Assembly (NCBI GenBank): GCA_024331125.1
Contig: JANDJI010000001.1
Coordinates: 156,001-220,000, forward strand
Source of the DNA: Nitrospira sp.
GTDB taxonomy: Bacteria > Nitrospirota > Nitrospiria > Nitrospirales > Nitrospiraceae
Reading direction: 5' to 3'
DNA: 64,000 nt
The notes beneath the pieces were generated by a model. That model did no database searches. It saw nothing but the letters and a program-made list of their open reading frames with translations, and was not told the origin of the DNA. The position numbers were made by a program, and so were the translations under genes. Of the stretch, positions 56,538 through 64,000 are shown piece after piece; the first letter of the stretch is position 1; each line of letters begins with the position of its first letter.

Positions 56538-57737
56538 TCAATCGGCCTGTTTCCGAAGAAAGGTCGGCACGTCCCATTCGTCTTCCGTTCCCAGAGTCAC
56601 TCGATCGATGGATTCCCTAGCGTCGTGCATCCGCCTCAAAAACGTCGGCCGGTCGAGATTGACCGCCGCTCGATCCACCGACGCGGCCGCTCCGACGCCG
56701 GTCAAGACCGGCGCGGCCGGCTTCGGGGCGGGACGCGCCGGTTTCCGATCCATGCCGCTCGCCGGCAGCGGTGAATCGGCTTCCGGCTCGAACCCGGTGG
56801 CGATGACGGTCACGATCAAATCTTCGCCCATATCGGGATTGATGACCTGCCCGACGATGATGTTGGCTTCCGGATCGGCCGTCTGCTGAATGATGGACGC
56901 CGCTTCTTCGATTTCGTGAAGCGACATGTTGGGTCCTCCCGTAATGTTCAACAGAACCCCGCGCGCGCCTTCCACGCTGCCTTCCTCGAGCAACGGACTG
57001 CAAATGGCTTTTTGCGCCGCTTCGATCGCCCGATTCGGCCCGCGCGAGACCCCCATCCCCATCACCGCCCGCCCGGTATGCGACATCACGGTCCGCACAT
57101 CGGCGAAATCCACGTTGACGAGCCCCGTCGTCGTGATCACGTCGGCGATCCCTTGAATAGCCTGCCGCAACACGTCGTCGGCCACCTTGAAGGCGTCGAG
57201 CAGCGGAGTCGATTTATCGACGATGCCCAGCAGTCGCTGATTCGGAATCACCAGCAAGGTATCGACGTGCCGCCGCAGGTCCCGGATGCCTTCCTCCGCG
57301 TGTTTCTGCCGCCGTTGCCCTTCATATTGAAAGGGTTTCGTCACCACGCCCACCGTAAGGATCCCCAATTCACGGGCGATGCTCGCCACGATCGGAGCCG
57401 CTCCCGTGCCGGTTCCCCCGCCCATGCCCGCCGTCACGAAAACCATGTCCGCTCCTTCGAGACACTCGCGAATCTGCTCGCGGCTCTCCAGCGCCGCCTC
57501 CTTCCCGATTTCCGGCTTCGCCCCCGCGCCCAACCCTCGCGTCCGCTCCGGCCCCAACTGGATTTTGAACGGCGCCAGCGAGCGGTCGAGCGCCTGAAGA
57601 TCCGTGTTGCCCGCGATAAAATCCACCCGGGATAAGCCGGCTGTGATCATGGTATTGACCGCGTTGCATCCGGCTCCGCCGATTCCGATCACCTTGATAC
57701 GAACCGGCGAGAGCACACTTTCTTGTAAGGAAAACAT
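56538..57737 (-). CDS. ftsZ: Cell division protein FtsZ
   Basis: The 399-residue tubulin homologue forms the division ring. It has [18 protein letters not shown], the GTP-binding loop [20 protein letters not shown] and [11 protein letters not shown]. After about residue 320 a Pro/Ala-rich linker leads to the conserved C-terminal peptide [15 protein letters not shown], which binds FtsA. GGAGGTGGCG precedes the ATG at 57737; the shorter start matches the family better than an ATG 9 codons earlier. It is 58 bases after ftsA. Confidence 0.97.
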   Translation of the reverse strand: MFSLQESVLSPVRIKVIGIGGAGCNAVNTMITAGLSRVDFIAGNTDLQALDRSLAPFKIQLGPERTRGLGAGAKPEIGKEAALESREQIRECLEGADMVFVTAGMGGGTGTGAAPIVASIARELGILTVGVVTKPFQYEGQRRQKHAEEGIRDLRRHVDTLLVIPNQRLLGIVDKSTPLLDAFKVADDVLRQAIQGIADVITTTGLVNVDFADVRTVMSHTGRAVMGMGVSRGPNRAIEAAQKAICSPLLEEGSVEGARGVLLNITGGPNMSLHEIEEAASIIQQTADPEANIIVGQVINPDMGEDLIVTVIATGFEPEADSPLPASGMDRKPARPAPKPAAPVLTGVGAAASVDRAAVNLDRPTFLRRMHDARESIDRVTLGTEDEWDVPTFLRKQAD

Positions 57738-57795
57738 CACGCCACCTCCTCGCCTTTCCCCCACGCCGCCGCAGCTTCGCGCGCGGAGGTTTGAG

Positions 57796-59028
57796 TTAAA
57801 ACACCTCCAACATCCGCTTCGTCCACCCGACCATTTTGGACCATGCTCCTCCGTTGCGCAGCCCCACCGACTCCGACTCGTCGGCGTGCCGCCTGGCGTG
57901 CAGCAACAACCCGACCCCCGTCGCGTAGCCGGGGTGACTGACGATGTCCCGAAGCCCCCCCACTCCGGAGGGTCCGCCGCGGCGAGCCGGCAAATTGAGC
58001 ACTTTTTCCGCCGCGTCCGGCATGCCCTCCAAGAGAGACGTGCCGCCGGTCAGCACGACGCCGGCCCCCAGCATCCCCTCGTAGCCGGCGCGCGCGATTT
58101 CTCTTCGCACCAGCTCGAACATTTCTTCGACCCGCGGCTCGATGATCTCGGCGATGTCCCGACGCGAGAAGAGGCGCGGCGGACGATCGCCAACCGACGG
58201 CACCTCGACGGCTTGGCTTCCCGGAACCAACTCCGCCCTGGCCATCCCGTGCTGCACCTTGATTTTTTCCGCTTCGGTTTGCGACGTCATCAGACCGATC
58301 GCCAAATCCTTGGTCAGATTTTGCCCGCCGATGGGCAACACGGCGGAATGCCGGATGCTGCCGTCGAGGAAAATGGCCAGATCCGTCGTCCCGCCGCCGA
58401 GATCGACCATGGCAACGCCCAATTCCCGTTCTTCCTGGCTCAACACCGCTTCGCTGGACGCCAGCGGCTGAAGAATGATGTCCACCACGTCGAGCCCGGC
58501 TCGATTGACGCTCTTGATGATGTTTTGCGCCGACGTCACGGCACCCGTGATCACGTGCACGTTGACCTCGAGCCGGTGGCCCGACAACCCCAGCGGCTCG
58601 CGAACGCCCTCCTGGCCGTCCACCATGAACTCGCGCGGAAGCACGTGCAGGATCCGGCGGTCGTGCGGAATGACGGCCAAGGTGCGCGCGCTCTCGATCG
58701 CCCGGTTGATGTCTTCCCGCGTGACCTCGGCGCGCTTCAACACGACGACGCCCTTGCAATTCTCGGCCGAAATGTGGCTCCCCGCGATGCCGGTGTACAC
58801 GGAATTGATCTGCACCGCCGCCATCAATTCCGCCTCCTCCACCGCCTTCTTGATCGATTCGACCGTACTCTCGATGTCGACAACGACCCCTTTCCGCAGT
58901 CCGCGTGACGGACTCGATCCGACGCCGATCACGTTCAACGCGCCGGTCTCGGCCAGCTCCGCCACGATCGCGCAGATTTTGGTGGTCCCGATATCAAGTC
59001 CGACGAGGATTTGATCCCGTTTCGGCAT
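57796..59028 (-). CDS. ftsA: Cell division protein FtsA
   Basis: The 410-residue actin-like protein ties FtsZ to the membrane. It begins [19 protein letters not shown], with NAVITGSVTSAQN-like 1C-domain region ([20 protein letters not shown]), [19 protein letters not shown] and [19 protein letters not shown]. It ends in the amphipathic helix [13 protein letters not shown] for membrane binding. A GGGGGTGATC site precedes the ATG at 59028. It follows ftsQ by 5 bases. Confidence 0.96.
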   Translation of the reverse strand: MPKRDQILVGLDIGTTKICAIVAELAETGALNVIGVGSSPSRGLRKGVVVDIESTVESIKKAVEEAELMAAVQINSVYTGIAGSHISAENCKGVVVLKRAEVTREDINRAIESARTLAVIPHDRRILHVLPREFMVDGQEGVREPLGLSGHRLEVNVHVITGAVTSAQNIIKSVNRAGLDVVDIILQPLASSEAVLSQEERELGVAMVDLGGGTTDLAIFLDGSIRHSAVLPIGGQNLTKDLAIGLMTSQTEAEKIKVQHGMARAELVPGSQAVEVPSVGDRPPRLFSRRDIAEIIEPRVEEMFELVRREIARAGYEGMLGAGVVLTGGTSLLEGMPDAAEKVLNLPARRGGPSGVGGLRDIVSHPGYATGVGLLLHARRHADESESVGLRNGGAWSKMVGWTKRMLEVF

Positions 59029-59033
59029 CGCGA

Positions 59034-59915
59034 TCACCCCCTTTCCCGCACGACCACTCGATTCTCGTACCGAAGGTCCACATCGTTGACGTCGTCTCCG
59101 CCCCCATCGATCGCGTCGAACTCCCGTACCGCCTGCTTGACTTGCCGAAATCGATCCCATTGGCCCCCGACACCTTCCTCGTCGAAATGAAACCGTGTGC
59201 TTCCGACCGACACGATGAGATTGGCCGGGTCCGCCACGTTCACCCGCACCGGCCCTTCGTAAGTTTGCCTCACGATTTTCGCCAGCTCGATTCCGGACAG
59301 AATCGCCCGCCGTGCGTCCTCGTCGCCCCGCAGTAATCCCTTACGATCGACTCCCGACAGAAACGGCAACGACTCCTCGTCGTTCTGTGAAAGAGGCTTC
59401 AGCACACGGCCTTCTTCGTCGACCAGAACGGTCTCCTTTCCGGTCGAAACCACCGCTCCCGGAACCCGTTCCACCACGGCGATGCGCAGTTCGTTGAGGG
59501 GAACGCGTTCCACCGTCGCGCGCTTGATCCAGGGATGGGACTCCAGCCGGCCCTTGATATCGACCGTTGAAACACGGTGGAGCGGGGTCCGAGGATCGAG
59601 CTTGACGAGATCGATGATCTCCCGGCGATCGATCCGGCGCAGCCCCTCCACCGTCACATCTTTGATTTCAAGCAATCGATCGAGGAACGGCCCGGCGTGC
59701 TGGACGATCATTGCGATCGTCCAACCGATCAGCGCGACGCCCACGACCGCGCCGGCCCATCGTGTCAACCTTGCCAACACGGCCGGTTTAGCCGTCATCC
59801 CGGTCCGCTTGGCTTCCACGGTTCGGTTCTCGCCATCCGCCGCGCGCGGGCATTTCCACTGGTTTTTTCTCGGCCCTTGCTGAACGGATCGCCGGCGTTG
59901 CCGAAACAGCCTCAT
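59034..59915 (-). CDS. ftsQ: Cell division protein FtsQ
   Basis: The 293-residue bitopic protein has a basic cytosolic part of about 50 residues and one membrane segment (WAGAVVGVALIGWTIAMIV). The POTRA domain follows (IKDVTVEGLRRIDRREIIDL, ESHPWIKRATVERVPLNELR), and then the FtsQ/DivIB beta domain. It recruits late division proteins. The ATG overlaps the ddl stop by 4 bases (ATGA). The basic N-terminus is Arg/Lys-rich and longer than usual. Confidence 0.93.
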   Translation of the reverse strand: MRLFRQRRRSVQQGPRKNQWKCPRAADGENRTVEAKRTGMTAKPAVLARLTRWAGAVVGVALIGWTIAMIVQHAGPFLDRLLEIKDVTVEGLRRIDRREIIDLVKLDPRTPLHRVSTVDIKGRLESHPWIKRATVERVPLNELRIAVVERVPGAVVSTGKETVLVDEEGRVLKPLSQNDEESLPFLSGVDRKGLLRGDEDARRAILSGIELAKIVRQTYEGPVRVNVADPANLIVSVGSTRFHFDEEGVGGQWDRFRQVKQAVREFDAIDGGGDDVNDVDLRYENRVVVRERG

Positions 59916-60913
59916 AATCCCACCGCCACCCTTCCCGTTGCTCGCACCGGCGAAGCGGCTCGATCGAGCGCCGATTGCAAAATGCACTCGACCAATCGGT
60001 CGTAATCGATCCCGGCCTTCGCCGCCGCCATCGGCAACAGACTCGTTTCCGTCATGCCGGGAACGGTATTGATTTCCAAGACGTACGGACGACCCCGCGG
60101 CGTCACTCGAAAATCAACGCGCGCCGCCCCCTCACAGCCCAGGGCGGCGAATGTCCGTCGCCCCAGATCCGTTACGTGTTTCGACACCCTCGCCGGCAAA
60201 GGAGCCGGACACCGATACGTCGTTTTCCCTTTCTGATACTTCGCCGCAAAATCATAAAACCCGCCGGGCGCCACGATTTCGACGGCCGGAAGAACCTCGG
60301 TTTTCCCGCCCGATCCGCCGAGCACCGCCACCGTGATTTCGCGTCCTGGAATGAATGCTTCGATCACGACCTCATCGTCATATTGATGCGCCACCGCCAG
60401 GGCGTTTTTCCAATCGGCGGGCCTGCGCACGATGGTCACCCCGATCGTAGAACCCTGCGAGGCCGGCTTGACGACGACAGGCAACTTCAGCTTCGCGTTC
60501 TTCAGAATTTTCGAAAATGGCGGACCTTCGCCTCGTCTGACGACCGCTCCGGGCGGAACCGGAACGCCGTGCGCGGCCAGCAACGTTTTGGTCACGACCT
60601 TGTTCATCCCCACGGCGCTCGCCCGAACCCCCGAACCTGTGTAGGGGATACCGATCGTCTCCAGAAATCCTTGAATCGTGCCGTCCTCGCCCCCCTGTCC
60701 GTGCAACGCCAGAAACGCGACGCCGATCTTCTGCTCTTTCAAATCGTGAAGCAGCCGATCGCCCACGTCGATGGACACGGCGTCGTATCCCAGACGAAGC
60801 AACGACTGATGGACGGCATGTCCCGTCTTGAGCGAAATGTCCCGCTCGGAGGACCACCCTCCCATCAACACCCCGATTCGCGCATCCGTCAACCGTCCCG
60901 TTCGCTTCATCAT
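59912..60913 (-). CDS. ddl: D-alanine-D-alanine ligase
   Basis: The 333-residue ATP-grasp ligase makes the D-Ala-D-Ala end of the cell-wall precursor. It shows RIGVLMGGWSSERDISLKTG, the ALHGQGGEDGTIQGFLE signature, LPVVVKPASQGSTIGVTIV, the RPYVLEINTVPGMTETSLLP metal-binding region and GREITVAVLGG. The start is the ATG at 60913 (another ATG follows directly). It lies 83 bases after murB and overlaps ftsQ. Confidence 0.96.
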   Translation of the reverse strand: MMKRTGRLTDARIGVLMGGWSSERDISLKTGHAVHQSLLRLGYDAVSIDVGDRLLHDLKEQKIGVAFLALHGQGGEDGTIQGFLETIGIPYTGSGVRASAVGMNKVVTKTLLAAHGVPVPPGAVVRRGEGPPFSKILKNAKLKLPVVVKPASQGSTIGVTIVRRPADWKNALAVAHQYDDEVVIEAFIPGREITVAVLGGSGGKTEVLPAVEIVAPGGFYDFAAKYQKGKTTYRCPAPLPARVSKHVTDLGRRTFAALGCEGAARVDFRVTPRGRPYVLEINTVPGMTETSLLPMAAAKAGIDYDRLVECILQSALDRAASPVRATGRVAVGL

Positions 60914-60996
60914 CCGTTCACCGAATCGGCCCTTTCATGGAGAGACTCCGTTAGAGACCCCATAACCTCGGCCCGTCGTCTTCGTCCCGCTCGCCG

Positions 60997-61917
60997 CTAG
61001 GCTTGCCCCACCACCTTGAGTTCCAATTCCAGCCTCACGCCGGTCTTTCGCCGGACTTCTCCCCTGACTTTTCGAATCAGCGCCAGCACATCCTTGGCGC
61101 TCGCGTGTCCACGGTTGACGATAAAGTTGGCGTGTTTGGCGGAGACTTCGGCGTCTCCGACGTGAATCCCCTTGAGCCCCGCCGCCTCGACGACTCGGCC
61201 GGCCGAGTCGTCGGGCGGATTCTTGAAGACGCACCCGGCGCTCGGCAGGGTCAACGGCTGAGTCTCCCGGCGATAGCGCAGATAGTCCTTGACCGTCCGT
61301 TCAAGTTCCGATCGGACGCCGGGCGCCAGTTGGAGCCACACTCCCGCCACGACCCCGGCCGGGAGTTTCGCCCGCCGATAGCCGAAGACGATTTCCCGCC
61401 CTTCGCGTTCCTTCACCGCCCCCGTCGGCGTTACGATTCGGACCGCCTTGACCACGTCTTTCATTTCTCCGAGTTTGGTGCCGGCATTCATAACCACGCA
61501 CCCTCCCACGGTTCCGGGAATGCCGGCCGCCCATTCCAATCCCTTAAGCGACCGGCGAATGGCGTAGCCGATGAGGGTCGGCATACCCACACCGGCCTCG
61601 GCGTACAGCACCGATCCCGGCTCTTCCTTGATCGTTCGCAACCTTGCGAGACTCATCACCACACCCCGAATTCCCTTGTCACGAACAAGAAGATTGGTTC
61701 CGCCCAATACGAAAACAGGCACGTTTCGTTCATGGCTCTGCCTGACGACGCGAATCAGATCCTCCAAGTCAGCCGGTTCGACCAGGGCGTCGGCCGGCCC
61801 GCCGATCCGAAACGAGGTGTATTCGCTCAACGGAACGTCGAATCGGACTTCTCCTTTCAGACCGGCGGTCGCCGCCTGCAGATCCGCCGCTCGGAGGCGC
61901 CGACGCCGTCGCTCCAC
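60997..61917 (-). CDS. murB: UDP-N-acetylenolpyruvoylglucosamine reductase
   Basis: The 306-residue FAD enzyme reduces the enolpyruvyl group to make UDP-MurNAc. It has LSEYTSFRIGGPADALVEP, VFVLGGTNLLVRDKGIRGVV, WAAGIPGTVGGCVVMNAG, the SAGCVFKNPP segment with the catalytic Ser, and HANFIVNRGHASAKDVLAL. A GTG at 61917 with AAGAGGAG 7 bases upstream is preferred; a GTG six codons earlier (61935) has no such site. It follows murC by 71 bases. Confidence 0.94.
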   Translation of the reverse strand: MERRRRRLRAADLQAATAGLKGEVRFDVPLSEYTSFRIGGPADALVEPADLEDLIRVVRQSHERNVPVFVLGGTNLLVRDKGIRGVVMSLARLRTIKEEPGSVLYAEAGVGMPTLIGYAIRRSLKGLEWAAGIPGTVGGCVVMNAGTKLGEMKDVVKAVRIVTPTGAVKEREGREIVFGYRRAKLPAGVVAGVWLQLAPGVRSELERTVKDYLRYRRETQPLTLPSAGCVFKNPPDDSAGRVVEAAGLKGIHVGDAEVSAKHANFIVNRGHASAKDVLALIRKVRGEVRRKTGVRLELELKVVGQA

Positions 61918-61988
61918 TTCATCACTCCTCTTCACAACTCACATCGCAACCGCCGCTCGAACATGACGGATCATGCGCCGCGCTTCGG

Positions 61989-63383
61989 CTACGGCGTCGC
62001 GGCCAATCGCGCCAGGATCTCCGTCCCCGCTTTCCAAATGTCGCCAGCGCCGAGCGTCAAGACCATGTCGCCTTGCCGGAGGTGCGGCACGACCTGCTCC
62101 GGCAACAGGTCTTTTTTCTCTACAAAGACCACCGACGGATGACCGGCGGCCGCGACGGCCTCGGCCAAATTCCTGCCCGACGTCCCCGGTATCGGTTGCT
62201 CGCCGGCCGCGTAGATCTCCGTCACGAACAAGGAATCGGCCTGATCAAACGCATGGAGAAACTCTTCGAAACAGTCGCGCGTGCGGGAATACCGATGGGG
62301 CTGAAAGAGCACGACCACTCGCCGATTCCATCCCTGTTTCGCGGCCGCCAAGGTCGCTCGAATTTCCGTGGGATGATGCCCGTAATCATCGACGACCGTG
62401 ACGCCGCCGGCCTCGCCGCGAAGATGAAACCGCCGCTCGACGCCGCTGAACGCCGCGAGCCCTTTGCGGATGAGATCGACGGGAACCTCCAATTCGATCC
62501 CGATGGCGATCGCCGCCAGCGCGTTCGAAACATTGTGGATGCCCGGCACGGCCAGCCTGAAGGGACCGAGGTTCGTTCCCCGAAAATAGGCCCGGAATTC
62601 CGACCCCCATTGTTTGAGCGAGACGTCCGTCGCCTTAAAATCCGGCACGACACCCTCGCGCTCCCCAAGACCGTAGGTGTAGTAACGTTTGACGACACGG
62701 GGCAACAACGAACGAAGGCGCTCGTCGTCGGCGCATAAGACCGCCGACCCGTAGAACGGCACCTTGTTGATGAATTCCACGAAACTGTCGGCGAGACGCT
62801 CCATCGACCCGTAGTGGTCGAGATGTTCGCGATCGAGATTAGTGACCGCGACGATGGTCGGCGAAAGGCGGAGAAACGAGCCGTCGCTTTCATCCGCCTC
62901 GGCCACCAACAGATCGCTTCGGCCGAGTCTGGCGTGACTGCCCAACGCGTTGACCTTGCCGCCGATCACCATCGTCGGATCAAGTCCCCCCTGGGCCAGC
63001 ACGTTCGCCACCATCGAGGTCGTCGTCGTCTTCCCATGGGCTCCCGCGATGGCGATACCGAACTTCAGGCGCATCAGCTCCGCGAGCATTTCGGCCCGCG
63101 GAATGACCGGAATCTGCCTGCTCTTCGCCGCCTGGACTTCCGGATTCGTCGACGTCACCGCGGAAGACACCACCACGACCTGAGCGGCCCCCACATTCGA
63201 CTCGTGATGCCCGATGAAGACCTTCCCGCCGATCTCTTCCAACCGTTTCGTCGTCTCGGACGTCTGCAAATCCGAACCGGTCACCGTGTATCCCATGGTC
63301 AGGAGAACCTCGGCGATGCCGCTCATGCCGGCGCCGCCGATCCCGACGAGATGGATGTGCTGGGTCTTTCGAAACCTTGCCAT
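61989..63383 (-). CDS. murC: UDP-N-acetylmuramate-L-alanine ligase
   Basis: The 464-residue Mur ligase adds L-Ala to UDP-MurNAc. It shows IHLVGIGGAGMSGIAEVLL, the ATP loop IAIAGAHGKTTTTSMVANV, EADESDGSFLRL, TNLDREHLDHYGS, and DDYGHHPTEIRATLAAAK. GGGGTGAGG precedes the ATG at 63383. The gene order murG-murC-murB-ddl is standard for the division and cell-wall cluster. Confidence 0.96.
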   Translation of the reverse strand: MARFRKTQHIHLVGIGGAGMSGIAEVLLTMGYTVTGSDLQTSETTKRLEEIGGKVFIGHHESNVGAAQVVVVSSAVTSTNPEVQAAKSRQIPVIPRAEMLAELMRLKFGIAIAGAHGKTTTTSMVANVLAQGGLDPTMVIGGKVNALGSHARLGRSDLLVAEADESDGSFLRLSPTIVAVTNLDREHLDHYGSMERLADSFVEFINKVPFYGSAVLCADDERLRSLLPRVVKRYYTYGLGEREGVVPDFKATDVSLKQWGSEFRAYFRGTNLGPFRLAVPGIHNVSNALAAIAIGIELEVPVDLIRKGLAAFSGVERRFHLRGEAGGVTVVDDYGHHPTEIRATLAAAKQGWNRRVVVLFQPHRYSRTRDCFEEFLHAFDQADSLFVTEIYAAGEQPIPGTSGRNLAEAVAAAGHPSVVFVEKKDLLPEQVVPHLRQGDMVLTLGAGDIWKAGTEILARLAATP

Positions 63384-63456
63384 GCGCCTCACCCCTTGTA
63401 ATCGAGCCCCACCGTACGGCGCGGATTCCCGGACCACGGCATCGGACCTCCGCCGC

Positions 63457-64000
63457 TCAAACAGCCCTGTCGCCATCCTCTGCCTCTCCCGCCAGCGCGT
63501 AACATTCGCGCACGATCTCCTCGCCGGCGTCGATCCGCCTCATGGCCCGGCTCTTGGCGCCCATGGCCTGCAACCGTCCCGCGTCGGACAGAACGTCAAC
63601 GATCGAGTCGCTTAATCGAGCCCCTGTCAACTCCGCCTGCGGAACGACGATCGCCCCCCCGGCAGCTTCCATGGCCCGCGCGTTTTTCATCTGATGGTCA
63701 TAAATGGCCGTCGGGAGCGGGATGAGAATCGCCGGTTTCCCGCAAGCCGTCAGCTCCGCAATCGTCATGGCGCCGGCCCTGGCCACCACGAGGTCGGCGT
63801 TCCGTAAAACCTTCGGCATGTCGTACAGAAACGGCGCCACCTCCGCGCGCACGCCGAGCCGGTCGTAGCCGTCCCTCACCCGTTGATAATCCGTCTCTCC
63901 CGTCTGATGCGTGATGACGACGTCGGGAACCCGCTTGACCAGAGACGACACCCCTTCCAGAACCGCGTTGTTGATCGCCCTGGCCCCCTGACTTCCGCCG
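63457..64000 (-). CDS. murG: MurG glycosyltransferase, C-terminal part (cut by window end)
   Basis: About 180 C-terminal residues are visible. They start GGSQGARAINNAVLEGV, the loop opening the UDP-GlcNAc-binding domain, and include VVITHQTGETDYQRV, FLYDMPKVLRNADLVVARAG (family signature) and KPAILIPLPTAIYDHQMKNA. The enzyme adds GlcNAc to lipid I to make lipid II at the inner membrane. The start lies beyond position 64000. Its stop is 73 bases before the murC start. Confidence 0.93.
   Translation of the reverse strand, partial: GGSQGARAINNAVLEGVSSLVKRVPDVVITHQTGETDYQRVRDGYDRLGVRAEVAPFLYDMPKVLRNADLVVARAGAMTIAELTACGKPAILIPLPTAIYDHQMKNARAMEAAGGAIVVPQAELTGARLSDSIVDVLSDAGRLQAMGAKSRAMRRIDAGEEIVRECYALAGEAEDGDRAV

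Overview
The window looks like a chromosomal segment of a Gram-negative, GC-rich autotroph of the genus Nitrospira (phylum Nitrospirota). The main reasons are a reductive (reverse) TCA cycle operon with a two-gene ATP-citrate lyase, a multi-subunit 2-oxoacid:ferredoxin oxidoreductase operon with a separate ferredoxin gene and an extra epsilon-type subunit, and the general protein flavour. The species cannot be fixed from sequence reading alone. Almost every gene is on the minus strand. No rRNA, tRNA, CRISPR array or intact insertion sequence was seen.

Region 1 (1-11.7 kb) is one long minus-strand carbon-fixation operon, transcribed aclB-aclA-acnA-icd-frdB-frdA-sucC-sucD from a good sigma70-like promoter at 11.66-11.68 kb. 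It encodes the enzymes between succinyl-CoA/fumarate and citrate cleavage, and three gaps in it carry hairpins. Region 2 (11.7-18.4 kb) is accessory: two putative metallopeptidases without signal peptides, mutM, a dual-specificity phosphatase, small zinc-type proteins, an FkbM methyltransferase and an Rsm22-type methyltransferase. Region 3 (18.4-22.7 kb) is the five-gene 2-oxoacid:ferredoxin oxidoreductase operon, which supplies the reductive carboxylation step(s) missing from region 1.

Region 4 (22.9-30.7 kb) holds one-carbon and cofactor genes (a stand-alone MTHFR C-terminal domain protein, queF, apaH, panB, metF, folD), a secreted beta-propeller protein, a Cys-rich protein, a PilZ protein and an exported cyclophilin. 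Region 5 (30.7-39.2 kb) is a minus-strand operon rpsF-ssb-rpsR-yceD-rpmF-plsX-fabH-fabD-fabG-acpP-fabF-rnc, joining ribosomal proteins to fatty-acid synthesis. Region 6 (39.3-41.8 kb) is the only clearly decayed stretch: a small ORF overlapping a nucleotidyltransferase pseudogene, a perfect GC-rich palindrome, a pair of direct repeats and a frameshifted nuclease-like gene.

Region 7 (41.8-51.7 kb) has ychF, pth, rplY, prs, ispE, a PilS/PilR-type two-component system, pilC and pgsA. Region 8 (51.7-64 kb) has a small hypothetical gene, a serine hydrolase and the division/cell-wall cluster murG-murC-murB-ddl-ftsQ-ftsA-ftsZ-pgeF-yggS-proC-yggT-divIVA, cut by the window end inside murG.

Ten sigma70-like promoters could be read by eye. 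The TTGACA-class ones mostly have 18-bp spacers, sometimes with an extended TGn -10. No wholly new defence or mobile system is evident. The best leads are the metallopeptidase pair at 11.8-13.6 kb, the hairpins in the rTCA operon gaps, a probable leaderless MTHFR-C mini-gene, and the structured pilC-pilS gap.
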